NCBI RefSeq assembly: GCF_002159945.1
Contig: NZ_NFJQ01000011.1
Coordinates: forward strand, 62,001-126,000
Direction: 5' to 3'
Source: Cloacibacillus sp. An23
Lineage (GTDB): Bacteria; Synergistota; Synergistia; Synergistales; Synergistaceae
DNA length: 64,000 bases
The notes under the pieces are model-generated. The model did no database searches. It had not been told where the DNA came from and saw only the letters and a program-made list of their open reading frames with translations. Positions 33,495 to 42,571 of the stretch are shown piece after piece. A program made the translations under genes and the position numbers. Positions within the stretch are counted from its first letter, which is position 1. Each line of letters begins with the position of its first letter.

Positions 33495-34511
33495 ATGATA
33501 ATCATAGTCAAACCGGAGGCAAAAGAGGAAAGGGTGCGCGACCTTGTGCAGTGGATAGAGGCGCAGGGGCTGCGCACGCATATCTCAAAGGGCGACTACA
33601 CGACAGTCATCGGCGTGATAGGCGACATCAGCAAGCTGGACGACGAGCTGCTTTCCGGCCTCGACATAGTGGAGAGCGTGAAGCACGTCTCCGAGCCGTT
33701 CAAGAACGCGAACAGGAAGTTCCACCCGCTCGATTCAGTGATAAAGGTCGGGAAGGATCAGATTCCCGTCGGGCACGGCAATTTCGCGATAATCGCCGGC
33801 CCGTGCTCGGTGGAGAGCGAGGAACAGATAATCTCCGTCGCGAAGAGCGTCAAGGCATCCGGCGCGACGATGCTCCGCGGAGGCGCCTTCAAGCCGCGCA
33901 CGTCGCCCTACGACTTCCAGGGGCTGAAGGCCGACGGCATCAACCTTCTGCTGGAAGCCAAAAAGGAGACCGGGCTGCCGATCGTCACCGAAATCATGAA
34001 CGCGAACCACCTTCCGCTTTTCGAGGACGTGGACGTGATACAGGTCGGCGCGCGCAATATGCAGAACTTCGAGCTTCTTAAGGAGCTCGGCAAGACGCGC
34101 AAGCCTATTCTCATAAAGCGCGGCCTCGCGAACACAATCAAGGAACTGCTGATGAGCGCGGAGTACATTATGTCGAACGGCAATGAGAACATAATACTCT
34201 GCGAGCGAGGCATACGCACCTTCGAGACGGCGACGCGCAACACTCTCGACCTGAGCGCCGTCTGCGTTCTGCACGAGCTTTCGCACCTTCCCGTGATAGT
34301 GGACCCGAGCCATGCTACCGGCGTCGCGCGCTATGTCAAGAGCATGTCGATGGCGGCTGCGGCCTGCGGAGCTGACGGCCTTATCATCGAGGTACACAAC
34401 GACCCGCAGCACGCGCTCTGCGACGGCGCGCAGTCGCTTCGCCCAGAGCAGTTCGACGACGTCGTGAAGGCCGTGCGCCGCGTGCGTGCGGCCGCTCTCG
34501 CGGAAGACTAG
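33495..34511 (+). CDS. aroF: 3-deoxy-7-phosphoheptulonate synthase (DAHP synthase, type I-beta with regulatory N-domain)
   Basis: This 338-residue enzyme condenses PEP and erythrose-4-phosphate, the first step of the shikimate pathway. Residues 1-75 form a ferredoxin/ACT-like regulatory domain like that of the Thermotoga enzyme, where it mediates feedback by Tyr and Phe. The catalytic barrel follows with AGPCSVES, RGGAFKPRTSPY, KRG and DPSHATG. GGAGGGA at 33481 precedes the ATG at 33495. Control is thus probably double: attenuation of the transcript and allostery of the enzyme. It is the first gene of an eight-gene operon. Confidence 0.96.
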   Translation: MIIIVKPEAKEERVRDLVQWIEAQGLRTHISKGDYTTVIGVIGDISKLDDELLSGLDIVESVKHVSEPFKNANRKFHPLDSVIKVGKDQIPVGHGNFAIIAGPCSVESEEQIISVAKSVKASGATMLRGGAFKPRTSPYDFQGLKADGINLLLEAKKETGLPIVTEIMNANHLPLFEDVDVIQVGARNMQNFELLKELGKTRKPILIKRGLANTIKELLMSAEYIMSNGNENIILCERGIRTFETATRNTLDLSAVCVLHELSHLPVIVDPSHATGVARYVKSMSMAAAACGADGLIIEVHNDPQHALCDGAQSLRPEQFDDVVKAVRRVRAAALAED

Positions 34512-34514
34512 ACC

Positions 34515-35363
34515 ATGCCGGGTAAAGAGCGGCTTACCGTAGGGATAACGGGGCTCGGGCTGATAGGCGGCTCATTCGCGCGCGCCTATGCGGCTGGCGG
34601 CGCGCGCGTGCTCGGCTGCGACGCCGACGCTGATACCATGAAAGCGGCGGCGGAAGCTGGAGCGATTTCTGGCGTGCTGACGCCGGAAAAAGCCAGGGAA
34701 TGCGATCTGCTGCTGATCGCATTGTATCCGGCCGCAGCGGTGCGGTATCTGACCGAGACCGCGCCTTATCTCAGCGGCTGCGGCCTCGTGATGGACTGCT
34801 GCGGCGTGAAGAGGGACGTATGCAGGGCCGGTTTCGCGCTTGCCGGCGAGCACGGCTTCGACTTTCTCGGCGGTCATCCGATGGCTGGGATACAATTTTC
34901 CGGTTTCGCAAACAGCAGGGCCGATATGTTCAGGGGCGCGTCCATGATAATTGTCCCGCCGGAAGGCGGGGACTACAGGCTTACGGAAAAGGCGGAGCGG
35001 CTGCTCGCGCCGGCGGGCTTCGGCAGGTTCACTATAACGACCGCCGAACACCACGACGAGATGATAGCCTTCACTTCGCAGATGTGCCACGTAGTCTCCA
35101 ACGCCTACGTCAAGAGCCCTCGCGCGCAGGAGCACGCCGGATATTCGGCCGGGAGCTACGCAGACCTGACACGAGTCGCGAAGCTCAATCCCTCTATGTG
35201 GACTGAGCTTTTTATAGACAACAGGGATTTTCTTATGAACGAGATAGACTTGATGATAAAACATTTGTCGGAATATCGCGAAGCGCTCGAAGCGTCTGAC
35301 GGGCGGCGTCTTGCATCGCTTCTCGCGAAGGGCGTCGAGTGCGAAGAGAGGGCCGGAAGATGA
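34515..35363 (+). CDS. tyrA: Prephenate dehydrogenase TyrA
   Basis: This 282-residue enzyme oxidatively decarboxylates prephenate to 4-hydroxyphenylpyruvate for tyrosine. It has the Rossmann loop GLGLIGGSFA, the GGHPMAG motif and the helical C-terminal dimer domain. It has neither a chorismate mutase nor an ACT domain. It begins two bases after aroF and overlaps aroB by four bases (ATGA). Confidence 0.93.
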   Translation: MPGKERLTVGITGLGLIGGSFARAYAAGGARVLGCDADADTMKAAAEAGAISGVLTPEKARECDLLLIALYPAAAVRYLTETAPYLSGCGLVMDCCGVKRDVCRAGFALAGEHGFDFLGGHPMAGIQFSGFANSRADMFRGASMIIVPPEGGDYRLTEKAERLLAPAGFGRFTITTAEHHDEMIAFTSQMCHVVSNAYVKSPRAQEHAGYSAGSYADLTRVAKLNPSMWTELFIDNRDFLMNEIDLMIKHLSEYREALEASDGRRLASLLAKGVECEERAGR

Positions 35364-36451
35364 AGGGGAGGACGCTGAGGGTCGCGCTCCCGGGCAGGGA
35401 GTACGACATAGAGATAAGGCGCGGAGCCCTAGACGCTCTGCCGTCGAAGTGCGCGGAGCTTATGCCGAAGGCGCGGCGCGTGTTCGTGGCGACGGATACT
35501 ACTGTCGGCGGAATTTACGGCGAGCGCGCCGTCGCCTCGCTTGAAAACGCGGGATACAAGGTGCGCCTGCACGCGGTCCCGGCCGGCGAGGAATCGAAGT
35601 CGCCGGAAATGCTGCGCGAGCTGTGGGAGGATATGATGTCCTTCGGCTTCACGCGGAGCGACGCCGTAGTCGCGCTCGGAGGCGGAGTGGTGGGCGACCT
35701 TGCCGGCTTCGCGGCGGCCACCGCGCTGCGCGGCGTGGATTTCATACAAGTTCCTACGACGCTGCTGGCGCAGGTCGATTCATCTGTCGGCGGCAAGGTC
35801 GGAATAGACCTGAAGGCCGGGAAGAACCTCGCCGGGGCGTTCTGGCAGCCGAAGGCAGTGCTGATAGATCCGGAGTGCCTCGAGACGCTGAACGATAAGA
35901 TTTTCTCAGACGGCATGGCGGAGGTAATAAAATACGGCTGCATCAGGGACGCGGGGCTTTTCGGCCGGCTCGCGGCCCTAGGCGGCAGGGCCGGCGTGAT
36001 GGATGAAATAGAAGAGATAATCTACACGTGCTGCGACATCAAGCGCGCGCTCGTCATGGAAGACGAGCGCGACACGGGAGCGCGCATGGTACTGAATTTC
36101 GGACATACGCTGGGGCACGCCTACGAACTCGCGGGAGGCTATAAAAAATGGACGCACGGCCAGGCCGTCGCGGCGGGCATGGTATCGGCGTCGCGCGTCG
36201 GAGCCGCGCTTGGAGTTACGCCGTGTGATATAGAAACACAAATACGTTCGATTTTAAAAGAGTATAAACTGCCCGAAGTTATAGAGTGCCCGCCTGAGAT
36301 CATGCGCGAGGCTGTGTCTGTGGACAAGAAATCCTCCGGCGCCGCCGTGAAGCTCATTCTGCTGAAGAAGCTCGGCGAAGCCGAAATCTTCCCGATAGAT
36401 CGCGAGCGCTTTCTATCTCTCGCCTCCGCGGCGCAGGGGGGCGCAGAATGA
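35360..36451 (+). CDS. aroB: 3-dehydroquinate synthase AroB
   Basis: This 363-residue NAD- and metal-dependent enzyme performs step two of the shikimate pathway. It shows GGGVVGDLAGF, QVPTTLLAQVDSSVGGK and the metal-binding NFGHTLGHAYE. The ATG at 35360 overlaps the tyrA stop; a start seven codons earlier has no advantage. The 3' end overlaps aroA by four bases. Confidence 0.96.
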   Translation: MKGRTLRVALPGREYDIEIRRGALDALPSKCAELMPKARRVFVATDTTVGGIYGERAVASLENAGYKVRLHAVPAGEESKSPEMLRELWEDMMSFGFTRSDAVVALGGGVVGDLAGFAAATALRGVDFIQVPTTLLAQVDSSVGGKVGIDLKAGKNLAGAFWQPKAVLIDPECLETLNDKIFSDGMAEVIKYGCIRDAGLFGRLAALGGRAGVMDEIEEIIYTCCDIKRALVMEDERDTGARMVLNFGHTLGHAYELAGGYKKWTHGQAVAAGMVSASRVGAALGVTPCDIETQIRSILKEYKLPEVIECPPEIMREAVSVDKKSSGAAVKLILLKKLGEAEIFPIDRERFLSLASAAQGGAE

Positions 36452-37683
36452 AGCTTAAAATAGCGCCGCGCTCGCTGTGCGGGCGGGTGACGCCGCCGCC
36501 GAGCAAGAGCGCCGCGCACAGGATGCTTATATGCGCCGCACTCGCGGACGGCCGTTCGGTCATATCGAACCTTACTTTTTCAGACGACATCAATGCTACG
36601 CTCAAATGCCTAGAGTGCATAGGTGCGGAATGGAAACACACGGACGAGGGGACTATCGAAGTGACAGGCACGGCCGGACGCGGGGGTGACGGCGGACGGA
36701 TGTTCGAATGCGGCGAAAGCGGCTCGACTCTGCGTTTCTTCATCCCGATAGCGCTCGCTCTCTACGGACGCGGACGCTTCACCGGAAGGGGCCGGCTTAT
36801 GAAACGCCCGCAGGGACCGTACTTCGACCTGTTCTTTGAAAAAGGTATATCGTTCTCTTACGACACGAAGTCGCTCGAAGTATCAGGCAGGCTTGAGCCG
36901 GGCGGATATTCGCTGCGCGGCGACGTGTCGAGTCAGTTTTTCAGCGGACTGCTCTTCGCCCTGCCGCTTTTGCCGGGAGATTCGTCTCTGCGCGCATCGA
37001 CTGCGCTCGAATCGGCTCCGTACGTCGAGATGACCGTCGATTCACAGTCTAAGGCCGGAATAGCGATAAAGGAAAAGGACGGCGGGTATTTCGCCGGCGG
37101 CGGGCAGCATTACATTCCTTTCAGCGCGTCGGTCGAGGCCGACTGGTCGCAGGCGGCGTTCTGGAACGCAGCGGATCTGCTCGGCTCGTCAGTCGAGCTT
37201 TGCGGCATGGACATGGATTCGGCTCAGGGCGACAGGGCGCACGGCCTGGCTATGGCGGAACGGCTGTCCGGCGACGGGCTTTCAGACATTGAATTCGACA
37301 TTTCCGACTGTCCCGACCTCCTGCCCCCGATGGCGGCAGCCGCGGCGGCGCGCGGACGCGGCGCGGTGACGGTGTTCCGCAACGCGGCGCGCCTGCGCAT
37401 GAAAGAGAGCGACAGGCTCGCGTCGGTGACGGCGGTCATAAACGCGCTTGGCGGCCGCGCCGTCGAGGAGGAGAGCGGCGTCGCGATATACGGCTCCGAT
37501 TCACTTGCCGGCGGCGCGGAGGTGTCATGCTTCGGCGACCACCGCATAGCGATGATGGCGGCGGTCGCAGCGACGAGATGCGAGAAGCCGGTCGTTCTCG
37601 ACGGCGCTGAGTGCGTGAACAAATCGTATCCGAGCTTCTGGGATGAGTACAAACGTCTCGGCGGCTCAATAGAGGAGATATAG
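36448..37683 (+). CDS. aroA: 3-phosphoshikimate 1-carboxyvinyltransferase AroA (EPSP synthase)
   Basis: This 411-residue enzyme joins PEP to shikimate-3-phosphate, step six. It has PPSKSAAHR near the N-terminus, the phosphate-binding GESGSTLRFFIPI, DWSQAAFW and the late KESDRL motif. It is slightly shorter than the 427 residues of E. coli AroA. The next start codon follows its stop without a gap. Confidence 0.96.
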   Translation: MKLKIAPRSLCGRVTPPPSKSAAHRMLICAALADGRSVISNLTFSDDINATLKCLECIGAEWKHTDEGTIEVTGTAGRGGDGGRMFECGESGSTLRFFIPIALALYGRGRFTGRGRLMKRPQGPYFDLFFEKGISFSYDTKSLEVSGRLEPGGYSLRGDVSSQFFSGLLFALPLLPGDSSLRASTALESAPYVEMTVDSQSKAGIAIKEKDGGYFAGGGQHYIPFSASVEADWSQAAFWNAADLLGSSVELCGMDMDSAQGDRAHGLAMAERLSGDGLSDIEFDISDCPDLLPPMAAAAAARGRGAVTVFRNAARLRMKESDRLASVTAVINALGGRAVEEESGVAIYGSDSLAGGAEVSCFGDHRIAMMAAVAATRCEKPVVLDGAECVNKSYPSFWDEYKRLGGSIEEI

Positions 37684-38778
37684 ATGAGCTCATATTTCGG
37701 TAAAGAGATACACGTAACTATATTCGGACAATCGCACGCGGAGTGCGTTGGAGTAACGATAGACGGACTGCCCGCGGGCGAGGCGGTGGACGAGGAGGCG
37801 CTGCGCGTTTTCATGGAACGCCGCGCGCCGGGACGCGGAGCCGAAACGACCGCGCGCCGCGAGGCCGACAGGGTCGAGATACTCTGCGGCGTGAACGAAG
37901 GAGTCACATGCGGAGCGCCGCTGGCAGCCGTCATAAGAAACGGCGACACCCGCTCCAAAGATTACGACAAGCTGCGCGACCTTCCGCGCCCAGGGCACGC
38001 CGACCTGACGGCGCAGATAAAATACGGAGGCTTCCAGGACGTACGCGGGGGAGGGCATTTCTCGGGACGGCTGACGGCTCCGCTCTGCATAGCTGGCGGG
38101 ATCTGCGCGCAGATATTGTCGCGGCGCGGCGTTGAGATAGGCGCTCACATACTCTCGATTGCCGGCATAGAGGACGCGCGCTTCGACCCTATGGGCGAAT
38201 CGAAAGAAGTCCTCGGCCGAGTCAAATCCGCGCAGTTTCCCACGCTCGACGGGGAAGCGGGGATGAGGATGCGCGACGCGATACTTAAAGCCAAAAGAGA
38301 GGGCGATTCCGTAGGCGGAGTGGTAGAATGCATCGTGACGGGGATGCCCGCAGGCGTCGGCTCGCCGATATTCGGCGGACTTGAGAGCAGGCTCGCGGCG
38401 GCGCTTTTCGCCATTCCGGCGGTAAAGGGCGTGGAGTTCGGCTCTGGCTTCGGCGCGGCGCTTATGCGCGGATCAGAGCACAACGACGAGATAGCGGCCG
38501 AAGACGGCAAAATAGTCACGCGGACGAACAACGCCGGGGGCATCCTCGGCGGCATAAGCGACGGAATGCCGGTGATATTCCGCGTCGCCTTCAAGCCTAC
38601 TGCTTCGATACTGAAAAAGCAGAAAACTGTCTCGCTTTCCAGGATGGAGCAGGAAGAGCTTCAAATCACCGGACGTCACGACCCGTGCGTCGTGACGCGC
38701 GCCGTCCCGGTAGTCGAGGCCGCCGCAGCCGTGGTAGCGCTGGACGCGCTGCTTGAACGCAACGCGGATAAATTATAA
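37684..38778 (+). CDS. aroC: Chorismate synthase AroC
   Basis: This 364-residue FMN-dependent enzyme makes chorismate from EPSP, step seven. It has the family signatures GQSHAECVGVTIDGLPAGE and GHADLTAQIKYGGFQDVRGG with the catalytic His, and a C-terminal RHDPCVVTRAVPVVEA. It starts directly after the aroA stop. A 31-base gap with a strong ribosome site leads to pheA. Confidence 0.97.
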   Translation: MSSYFGKEIHVTIFGQSHAECVGVTIDGLPAGEAVDEEALRVFMERRAPGRGAETTARREADRVEILCGVNEGVTCGAPLAAVIRNGDTRSKDYDKLRDLPRPGHADLTAQIKYGGFQDVRGGGHFSGRLTAPLCIAGGICAQILSRRGVEIGAHILSIAGIEDARFDPMGESKEVLGRVKSAQFPTLDGEAGMRMRDAILKAKREGDSVGGVVECIVTGMPAGVGSPIFGGLESRLAAALFAIPAVKGVEFGSGFGAALMRGSEHNDEIAAEDGKIVTRTNNAGGILGGISDGMPVIFRVAFKPTASILKKQKTVSLSRMEQEELQITGRHDPCVVTRAVPVVEAAAAVVALDALLERNADKL

Positions 38779-38809
38779 AAAATGGAAACTTTCAAGGAGG
38801 AAATACAAA

Positions 38810-39961
38810 ATGTCAAAGAAACTGGAAGAACTGCGTGAGAAAATCGACGGAATCGACGAAAAGATAGTCAAGCTCTACCGTGAAAGAATGGGAGTGACGA
38901 AAGACATCGCCGCGTATAAGAAGGAAAAGGGCCTCCCAGTACTCGACGCTGGACGCGAGCGCGCCGTCCTCGCGAAGATCGGACAGCAGGCCGGAGACGA
39001 CCTCGCCGACTACGCGCAGTCCGTCTACCGCACAATCATGGCGACCACGCGCTCCTACCAGAATTTCTGCAACGGCGTGCCGTCGAGCACATACGAAAGC
39101 ATCCGCAAGACGCTCGACATGACGCCGAAGCTCTTTCCGCAGCGTCCGACAGTCGCCTGCCAAGGCATAGAGGGGGCGAACTCCCAGATAGCCTGCGACA
39201 GCCTCTTCAAGGCGCCTACGATCCTCTATTTCAACACTTTCGAACATGTCTTCAAAGCCGTTGAAAGCGGGATGTGCCAGTATGGAATACTGCCCATAGA
39301 AAACAGCACCGCAGGTTCCGTCAACGCGATATACGACCTTATGACGCGCCACAACTTCTACATAGTTCGCTCCGTCAGGCTGAAGGTCAGCCATAACCTG
39401 CTCGCGAAGCACGGAGTCAGGCTCGAGGACGTCCGCGAGGTGCTCTCGCACAGCCAGGCTCTGAGCCAGTGCGAAAACTTCCTAGCCGGACTGAAGAACG
39501 TCAAAGCTACGGTCGCCGAGAACACCGCAGTCGCTGCGCGCACGGTAGCCGAATCCGACCGCTCCGACCTCGCGGCGCTGTCGTCGCGCTTCTGCGCCGA
39601 GGAGTACGGCCTCAACGTGCTGAAGGCCAACGTGCAGGATCAGGATAACAATTACACGCGCTTCATCTGCATCTCAAAAAATCTTGAAGTATATCCCGGC
39701 GCTGACCGCACGTCGCTCATGATGACACTGCCGCACAAGCCAGGATCGCTCTACAACGTGCTGTCGAAGTTCTACGCGCTCGGCATCAACCTCCGCAAAC
39801 TCGAAAGCCGCCCGCTTCCAGACCGCGAGTCCGAATTCATGTTCTATTTCGACCTTGAATGCTCGGTCTACGCGCCCGAGATGGAGAAGCTTTTCCGCGA
39901 CCTCGAGAGCGAGAACGAGTATCTGCGCTATCTCGGCACCTATAACGAGGTCCTCTGCTGA
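38810..39961 (+). CDS. pheA: Bifunctional chorismate mutase / prephenate dehydratase (P-protein)
   Basis: The 383 residues contain an AroQ-type chorismate mutase (about 1-90), a prephenate dehydratase (about 100-285, with PIENSTAGSVN and the catalytic NYTRF motif) and a C-terminal ACT domain (about 295-383) with an ESRP motif that binds Phe for feedback. AAGGAGG precedes the ATG. Since TyrA here lacks a mutase domain, this protein probably supplies prephenate to both branches. Its stop shares one base with the next start (TGATG). Confidence 0.96.
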   Translation: MSKKLEELREKIDGIDEKIVKLYRERMGVTKDIAAYKKEKGLPVLDAGRERAVLAKIGQQAGDDLADYAQSVYRTIMATTRSYQNFCNGVPSSTYESIRKTLDMTPKLFPQRPTVACQGIEGANSQIACDSLFKAPTILYFNTFEHVFKAVESGMCQYGILPIENSTAGSVNAIYDLMTRHNFYIVRSVRLKVSHNLLAKHGVRLEDVREVLSHSQALSQCENFLAGLKNVKATVAENTAVAARTVAESDRSDLAALSSRFCAEEYGLNVLKANVQDQDNNYTRFICISKNLEVYPGADRTSLMMTLPHKPGSLYNVLSKFYALGINLRKLESRPLPDRESEFMFYFDLECSVYAPEMEKLFRDLESENEYLRYLGTYNEVLC

Positions 39962-41190
39962 TGGCGGAAGCCGGATACGGCCTTATCGGGGAGAAGCTCG
40001 GACACAGCTTTTCCCCTTATATCCACGGCGAGCTGGGGAACTACGATTACCGCCTGATAGAGCTTAAGCGCGGCGAACTCGCCGGTTTCCTCAAACGCGG
40101 CGCGTTCAAGGGGCTGAACGTCACCGTCCCGTACAAAAAGGATGTCATGCCGTACTGCGCCTGGCTCTCCCCTGAGGCCGCGCGCATCGGAAGCGTGAAC
40201 ACGATAGTTAACACTGGCGGGCTGCTGCGCGGCTACAATACGGACTACTACGGATTCGTCCACATGCTGCGCACTGCGGGAATCGACGTCAAGGACAAGA
40301 AGACGCTCGTACTCGGCAGCGGCGGCGCGTCGCTCACTGTCAGGACGGCGCTCGGCGACCTCGGCGCGCGAAGCGTGACGGTAGTCTCACGCGGCGGCGA
40401 AGACAATTACGGCAATCTCGAGCGCCACGCCGGCGCCCGGGTTATAGTGAACACGACTCCTGTCGGCATGTACCCGAATGTGGAGGCGGCTCCGCTTTCG
40501 CTCGACCCGTTCCCGCACCTTGAGGCAGTCGCCGACATCATATACAATCCGTCGAAGACGCGGCTTCTGCTCGACGCGGAGAAGCGCGGACTGTGCTTCG
40601 CGAACGGACTGGCTATGCTCGTCGCTCAGGCGAAGGCGGCGGCGGAGCTTTTTCTCGGACGAAGCATACCGGACGAAAAAGTTGACGAGATCACTTCTCT
40701 GATAGAGAAGCGAACTAAGAACATTCTGCTGATAGGAATGCCTGGCTGCGGCAAGACGACGGTGGGGAAGCTGCTCGCACGCGCCCTCGGGCGCGGCTTC
40801 GCCGACACTGACGAGCTGATAGTAAAGGAGAGCGGGCGCGCCATACCCGATATATTCGCGTCTGACGGCGAAGAGGCCTTCCGCGAACTCGAACACTCTG
40901 TCATAGCCCGCGAGGCCAAGAAGTCCTCGCTCGTTATAGCGACAGGCGGCGGCTCCGTGCTTCGTGAAGACAACCGCGACGCGATGCGTCAGAATTCCTT
41001 CATCGTATATATCCGCCGCGACATAGGTGAACTTCCCTCGGCGGGCCGGCCGGTCTCTCAATCGACTCCGATCGAGGAGCTGTACGGCAGACGCGCGCCG
41101 ATATACGAAGCGCTGGCCGACGCCGCCGTAGACAATGAGACGAGCGCTCAGGCGGCCGCCGGCGAAATCATAAGGAGGCTCGGATTATGA
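39961..41190 (+). CDS. aroEK: Fused shikimate dehydrogenase / shikimate kinase
   Basis: The 409 residues join two pathway steps in one chain. Residues 1 to about 245 are AroE, with the shikimate site SFSPYIHGEL, the NVTVPYK motif, NTDYYGF, and the NADPH loop LGSGGASL. From about residue 255 it is shikimate kinase, with Walker A GMPGCGKTTVGK, the DTDELI motif and ATGGGSV. Both active sites look intact. The order of the fusion matches consecutive reactions: dehydroshikimate to shikimate to shikimate-3-phosphate. Confidence 0.95.
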   Translation: MAEAGYGLIGEKLGHSFSPYIHGELGNYDYRLIELKRGELAGFLKRGAFKGLNVTVPYKKDVMPYCAWLSPEAARIGSVNTIVNTGGLLRGYNTDYYGFVHMLRTAGIDVKDKKTLVLGSGGASLTVRTALGDLGARSVTVVSRGGEDNYGNLERHAGARVIVNTTPVGMYPNVEAAPLSLDPFPHLEAVADIIYNPSKTRLLLDAEKRGLCFANGLAMLVAQAKAAAELFLGRSIPDEKVDEITSLIEKRTKNILLIGMPGCGKTTVGKLLARALGRGFADTDELIVKESGRAIPDIFASDGEEAFRELEHSVIAREAKKSSLVIATGGGSVLREDNRDAMRQNSFIVYIRRDIGELPSAGRPVSQSTPIEELYGRRAPIYEALADAAVDNETSAQAAAGEIIRRLGL

Positions 41191-41624
41191 GAATACTCGT
41201 TGTAAACGGGCCGAACATCAACATGCTCGGCATAAGGGAGCCCGACATTTACGGCAAAAATACCTTCGCCGACCTCGAGCGGTTCATCCGTGAGAGCGCC
41301 GCAGAGTTCGGCGTCGAAGCGGAGCTCTTCCAGTCGAACCACGAGGGCGCGATAGTCGATAAGATACAGGCGGCCTTCGGCAAAACGGACGGAATCGTCA
41401 TCAATCCGGCCGCCTATACGCACACGAGCGTGGCGATACTCGACGCGCTCAAGGCCGTCGCTCTTCCTGCGGTCGAAGTGCATATATCGGACGTAGACTC
41501 GCGCGAGCCGTTCCGCCAAATATCGTACGCCGGCATGGCATGCGAGAAAAGATTCAGCGGCATGGGGTTTGAGGGCTACCGCGCCGCGATAAAATATCTT
41601 GCGGAGAGACACGGCGGGAAATAA
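41187..41624 (+). CDS. aroQ: Type II 3-dehydroquinate dehydratase AroQ
   Basis: This 145-residue enzyme forms dodecamers and dehydrates 3-dehydroquinate, step three. It has NGPNINMLGIREPDIYG at the start with the active-site Tyr, INPAAYTHTS, and VHISDVDSREPFR. It overlaps aroEK by four bases. With it, all seven chorismate steps are encoded in one operon. Its stop codon lies in the loop of the terminator. Confidence 0.97.
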   Translation: MRILVVNGPNINMLGIREPDIYGKNTFADLERFIRESAAEFGVEAELFQSNHEGAIVDKIQAAFGKTDGIVINPAAYTHTSVAILDALKAVALPAVEVHISDVDSREPFRQISYAGMACEKRFSGMGFEGYRAAIKYLAERHGGK

Positions 41625-41639
41625 TTCCCGCCGCGTTTT
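41612..41639 (+). terminator. Terminator spanning the aroQ stop codon
   Basis: CGGCGGGAA (41612-41620) pairs with TTCCCGCCG (41625-41633) over the loop ATAA, which contains the aroQ stop. CG and TTTT follow. It ends the aromatic operon. Confidence 0.75.
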
Positions 41640-41781
41640 GCGCGCGTACGCCGCGCAGTAAAGCGCCGTAAATTTTCCGCGTTCGACGAGCGGCCCGTAA
41701 AACGCCGCTGCGGAGGCGTGCGCAAAAAAAACCTCGCGCATCCGCGACACGCTTTCGTAGATGAGCTCCGTGCATCGAATA

Positions 41782-41810
41782 TTGACAGCCGGCGTTTTTA
41801 TCCCTATAAT
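41782..41810 (+). promoter_or_regulatory. Consensus promoter of rplU-rpmA
   Basis: TTGACA (41782-41787) and TATAAT (41805-41810) are both perfect and are 17 bases apart. This strength suits ribosomal protein genes. The transcribed leader to rplU is about 77 bases; I do not recognise an autoregulatory L21 leader in it with confidence. Confidence 0.92.
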
Positions 41811-41893
41811 TTTCTAGTTTTAGAATACGCTTGGTGCGGGCTTCAAAAGTCCAAAGGGCTGCCTGACACACAGCGGAGGAGGTAAACAGATAA

Positions 41894-42205
41894 ATGTACG
41901 CAGTTATTGAGCAGGGCGGAAAGCAGTACAGAGTTTCCGAGGGCGACAAGTTCAAGGTAGAAAAGATTCACGCCGAGGACGGCTCTGTCGTAACCTTCGA
42001 CAAGGTCATCCTTCTCGGAAAGGACGAAGGCGCGGTCATCGGGGCTCCCTACGTCGAGGGCGCTTCCGTCAGCGCGAAGATCGTCGAGAGCGGCAAGAAC
42101 GACAAGGTCATAGTCTTCAAGTACCGCAGAAAGAAAAACTACCGCAAATTCCGCGGACACCGCCAGCAGTACACGCTCGTTCAGATCGAGTCTATCAACG
42201 GTTAG
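41894..42205 (+). CDS. rplU: 50S ribosomal protein L21
   Basis: This 103-residue protein binds 23S rRNA in the large subunit. It has the typical start YAVIEQGGKQYRV and the basic C-terminal KYRRKKNYRKFRGHRQ stretch. GGAGGAGG stands before the ATG. No Prp-type protease gene lies between rplU and rpmA, which agrees with the uncleaved L27 form encoded next. Confidence 0.98.
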   Translation: MYAVIEQGGKQYRVSEGDKFKVEKIHAEDGSVVTFDKVILLGKDEGAVIGAPYVEGASVSAKIVESGKNDKVIVFKYRRKKNYRKFRGHRQQYTLVQIESING

Positions 42206-42231
42206 TTTCTACGTAAAGGGGATATTGAATT

Positions 42232-42492
42232 ATGGCTCATAAAAAAGGTCAGGGAAGCTCAACCAACGGCCGCGACAGTCAGCCGAAATACCTCGGCATC
42301 AAGCGCGGAGACGGCTCGTTCGTCAACGCCGGAACGATAATCCTCCGTCAGAGGGGGACGAAGTACCACCCCGGGCGCAATACTGGGCTGGGACGCGACT
42401 TCACGATATTTGCGCTCGTGCCGGGCACGGTACGCTTCCAGACGAAGGCCGACCGCAAGTACGTGACGATCGAGCAGCAGGAAACGCTCTAA
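42232..42492 (+). CDS. rpmA: 50S ribosomal protein L27
   Basis: This 86-residue protein reaches the peptidyl-transferase centre with its N-terminus. It starts directly with [16 protein letters not shown] and lacks the cleavable extension of Firmicutes L27. It also has the [11 protein letters not shown]-type central motif ([13 protein letters not shown]). AAAGGGG precedes the ATG. It follows rplU after 26 bases. Confidence 0.98.
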   Translation: MAHKKGQGSSTNGRDSQPKYLGIKRGDGSFVNAGTIILRQRGTKYHPGRNTGLGRDFTIFALVPGTVRFQTKADRKYVTIEQQETL

Positions 42493-42518
42493 TATTATCC
42501 ATCGTTTGATTTTGTAGT

Positions 42519-42549
42519 GGGGGCCCTCGCTGGAGCAGGCCCCCTTTTC
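42519..42549 (+). terminator. Terminator between rpmA and obg
   Basis: GGGGGCC (42519-42525) pairs with GGCCCCC (42538-42544), followed by TTTTC. It lies only about 25 bases before the obg start, so it may attenuate rather than fully stop transcription into obg. Confidence 0.65.
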
Positions 42550-42571
42550 TGGTATTATAAGAGGTGAACAG

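Noticed and set aside
41148-41750. Minus-strand frame opposite aroQ
   Set aside because: It mirrors aroQ, which has clear family motifs; long antisense frames are common in GC-rich genes.
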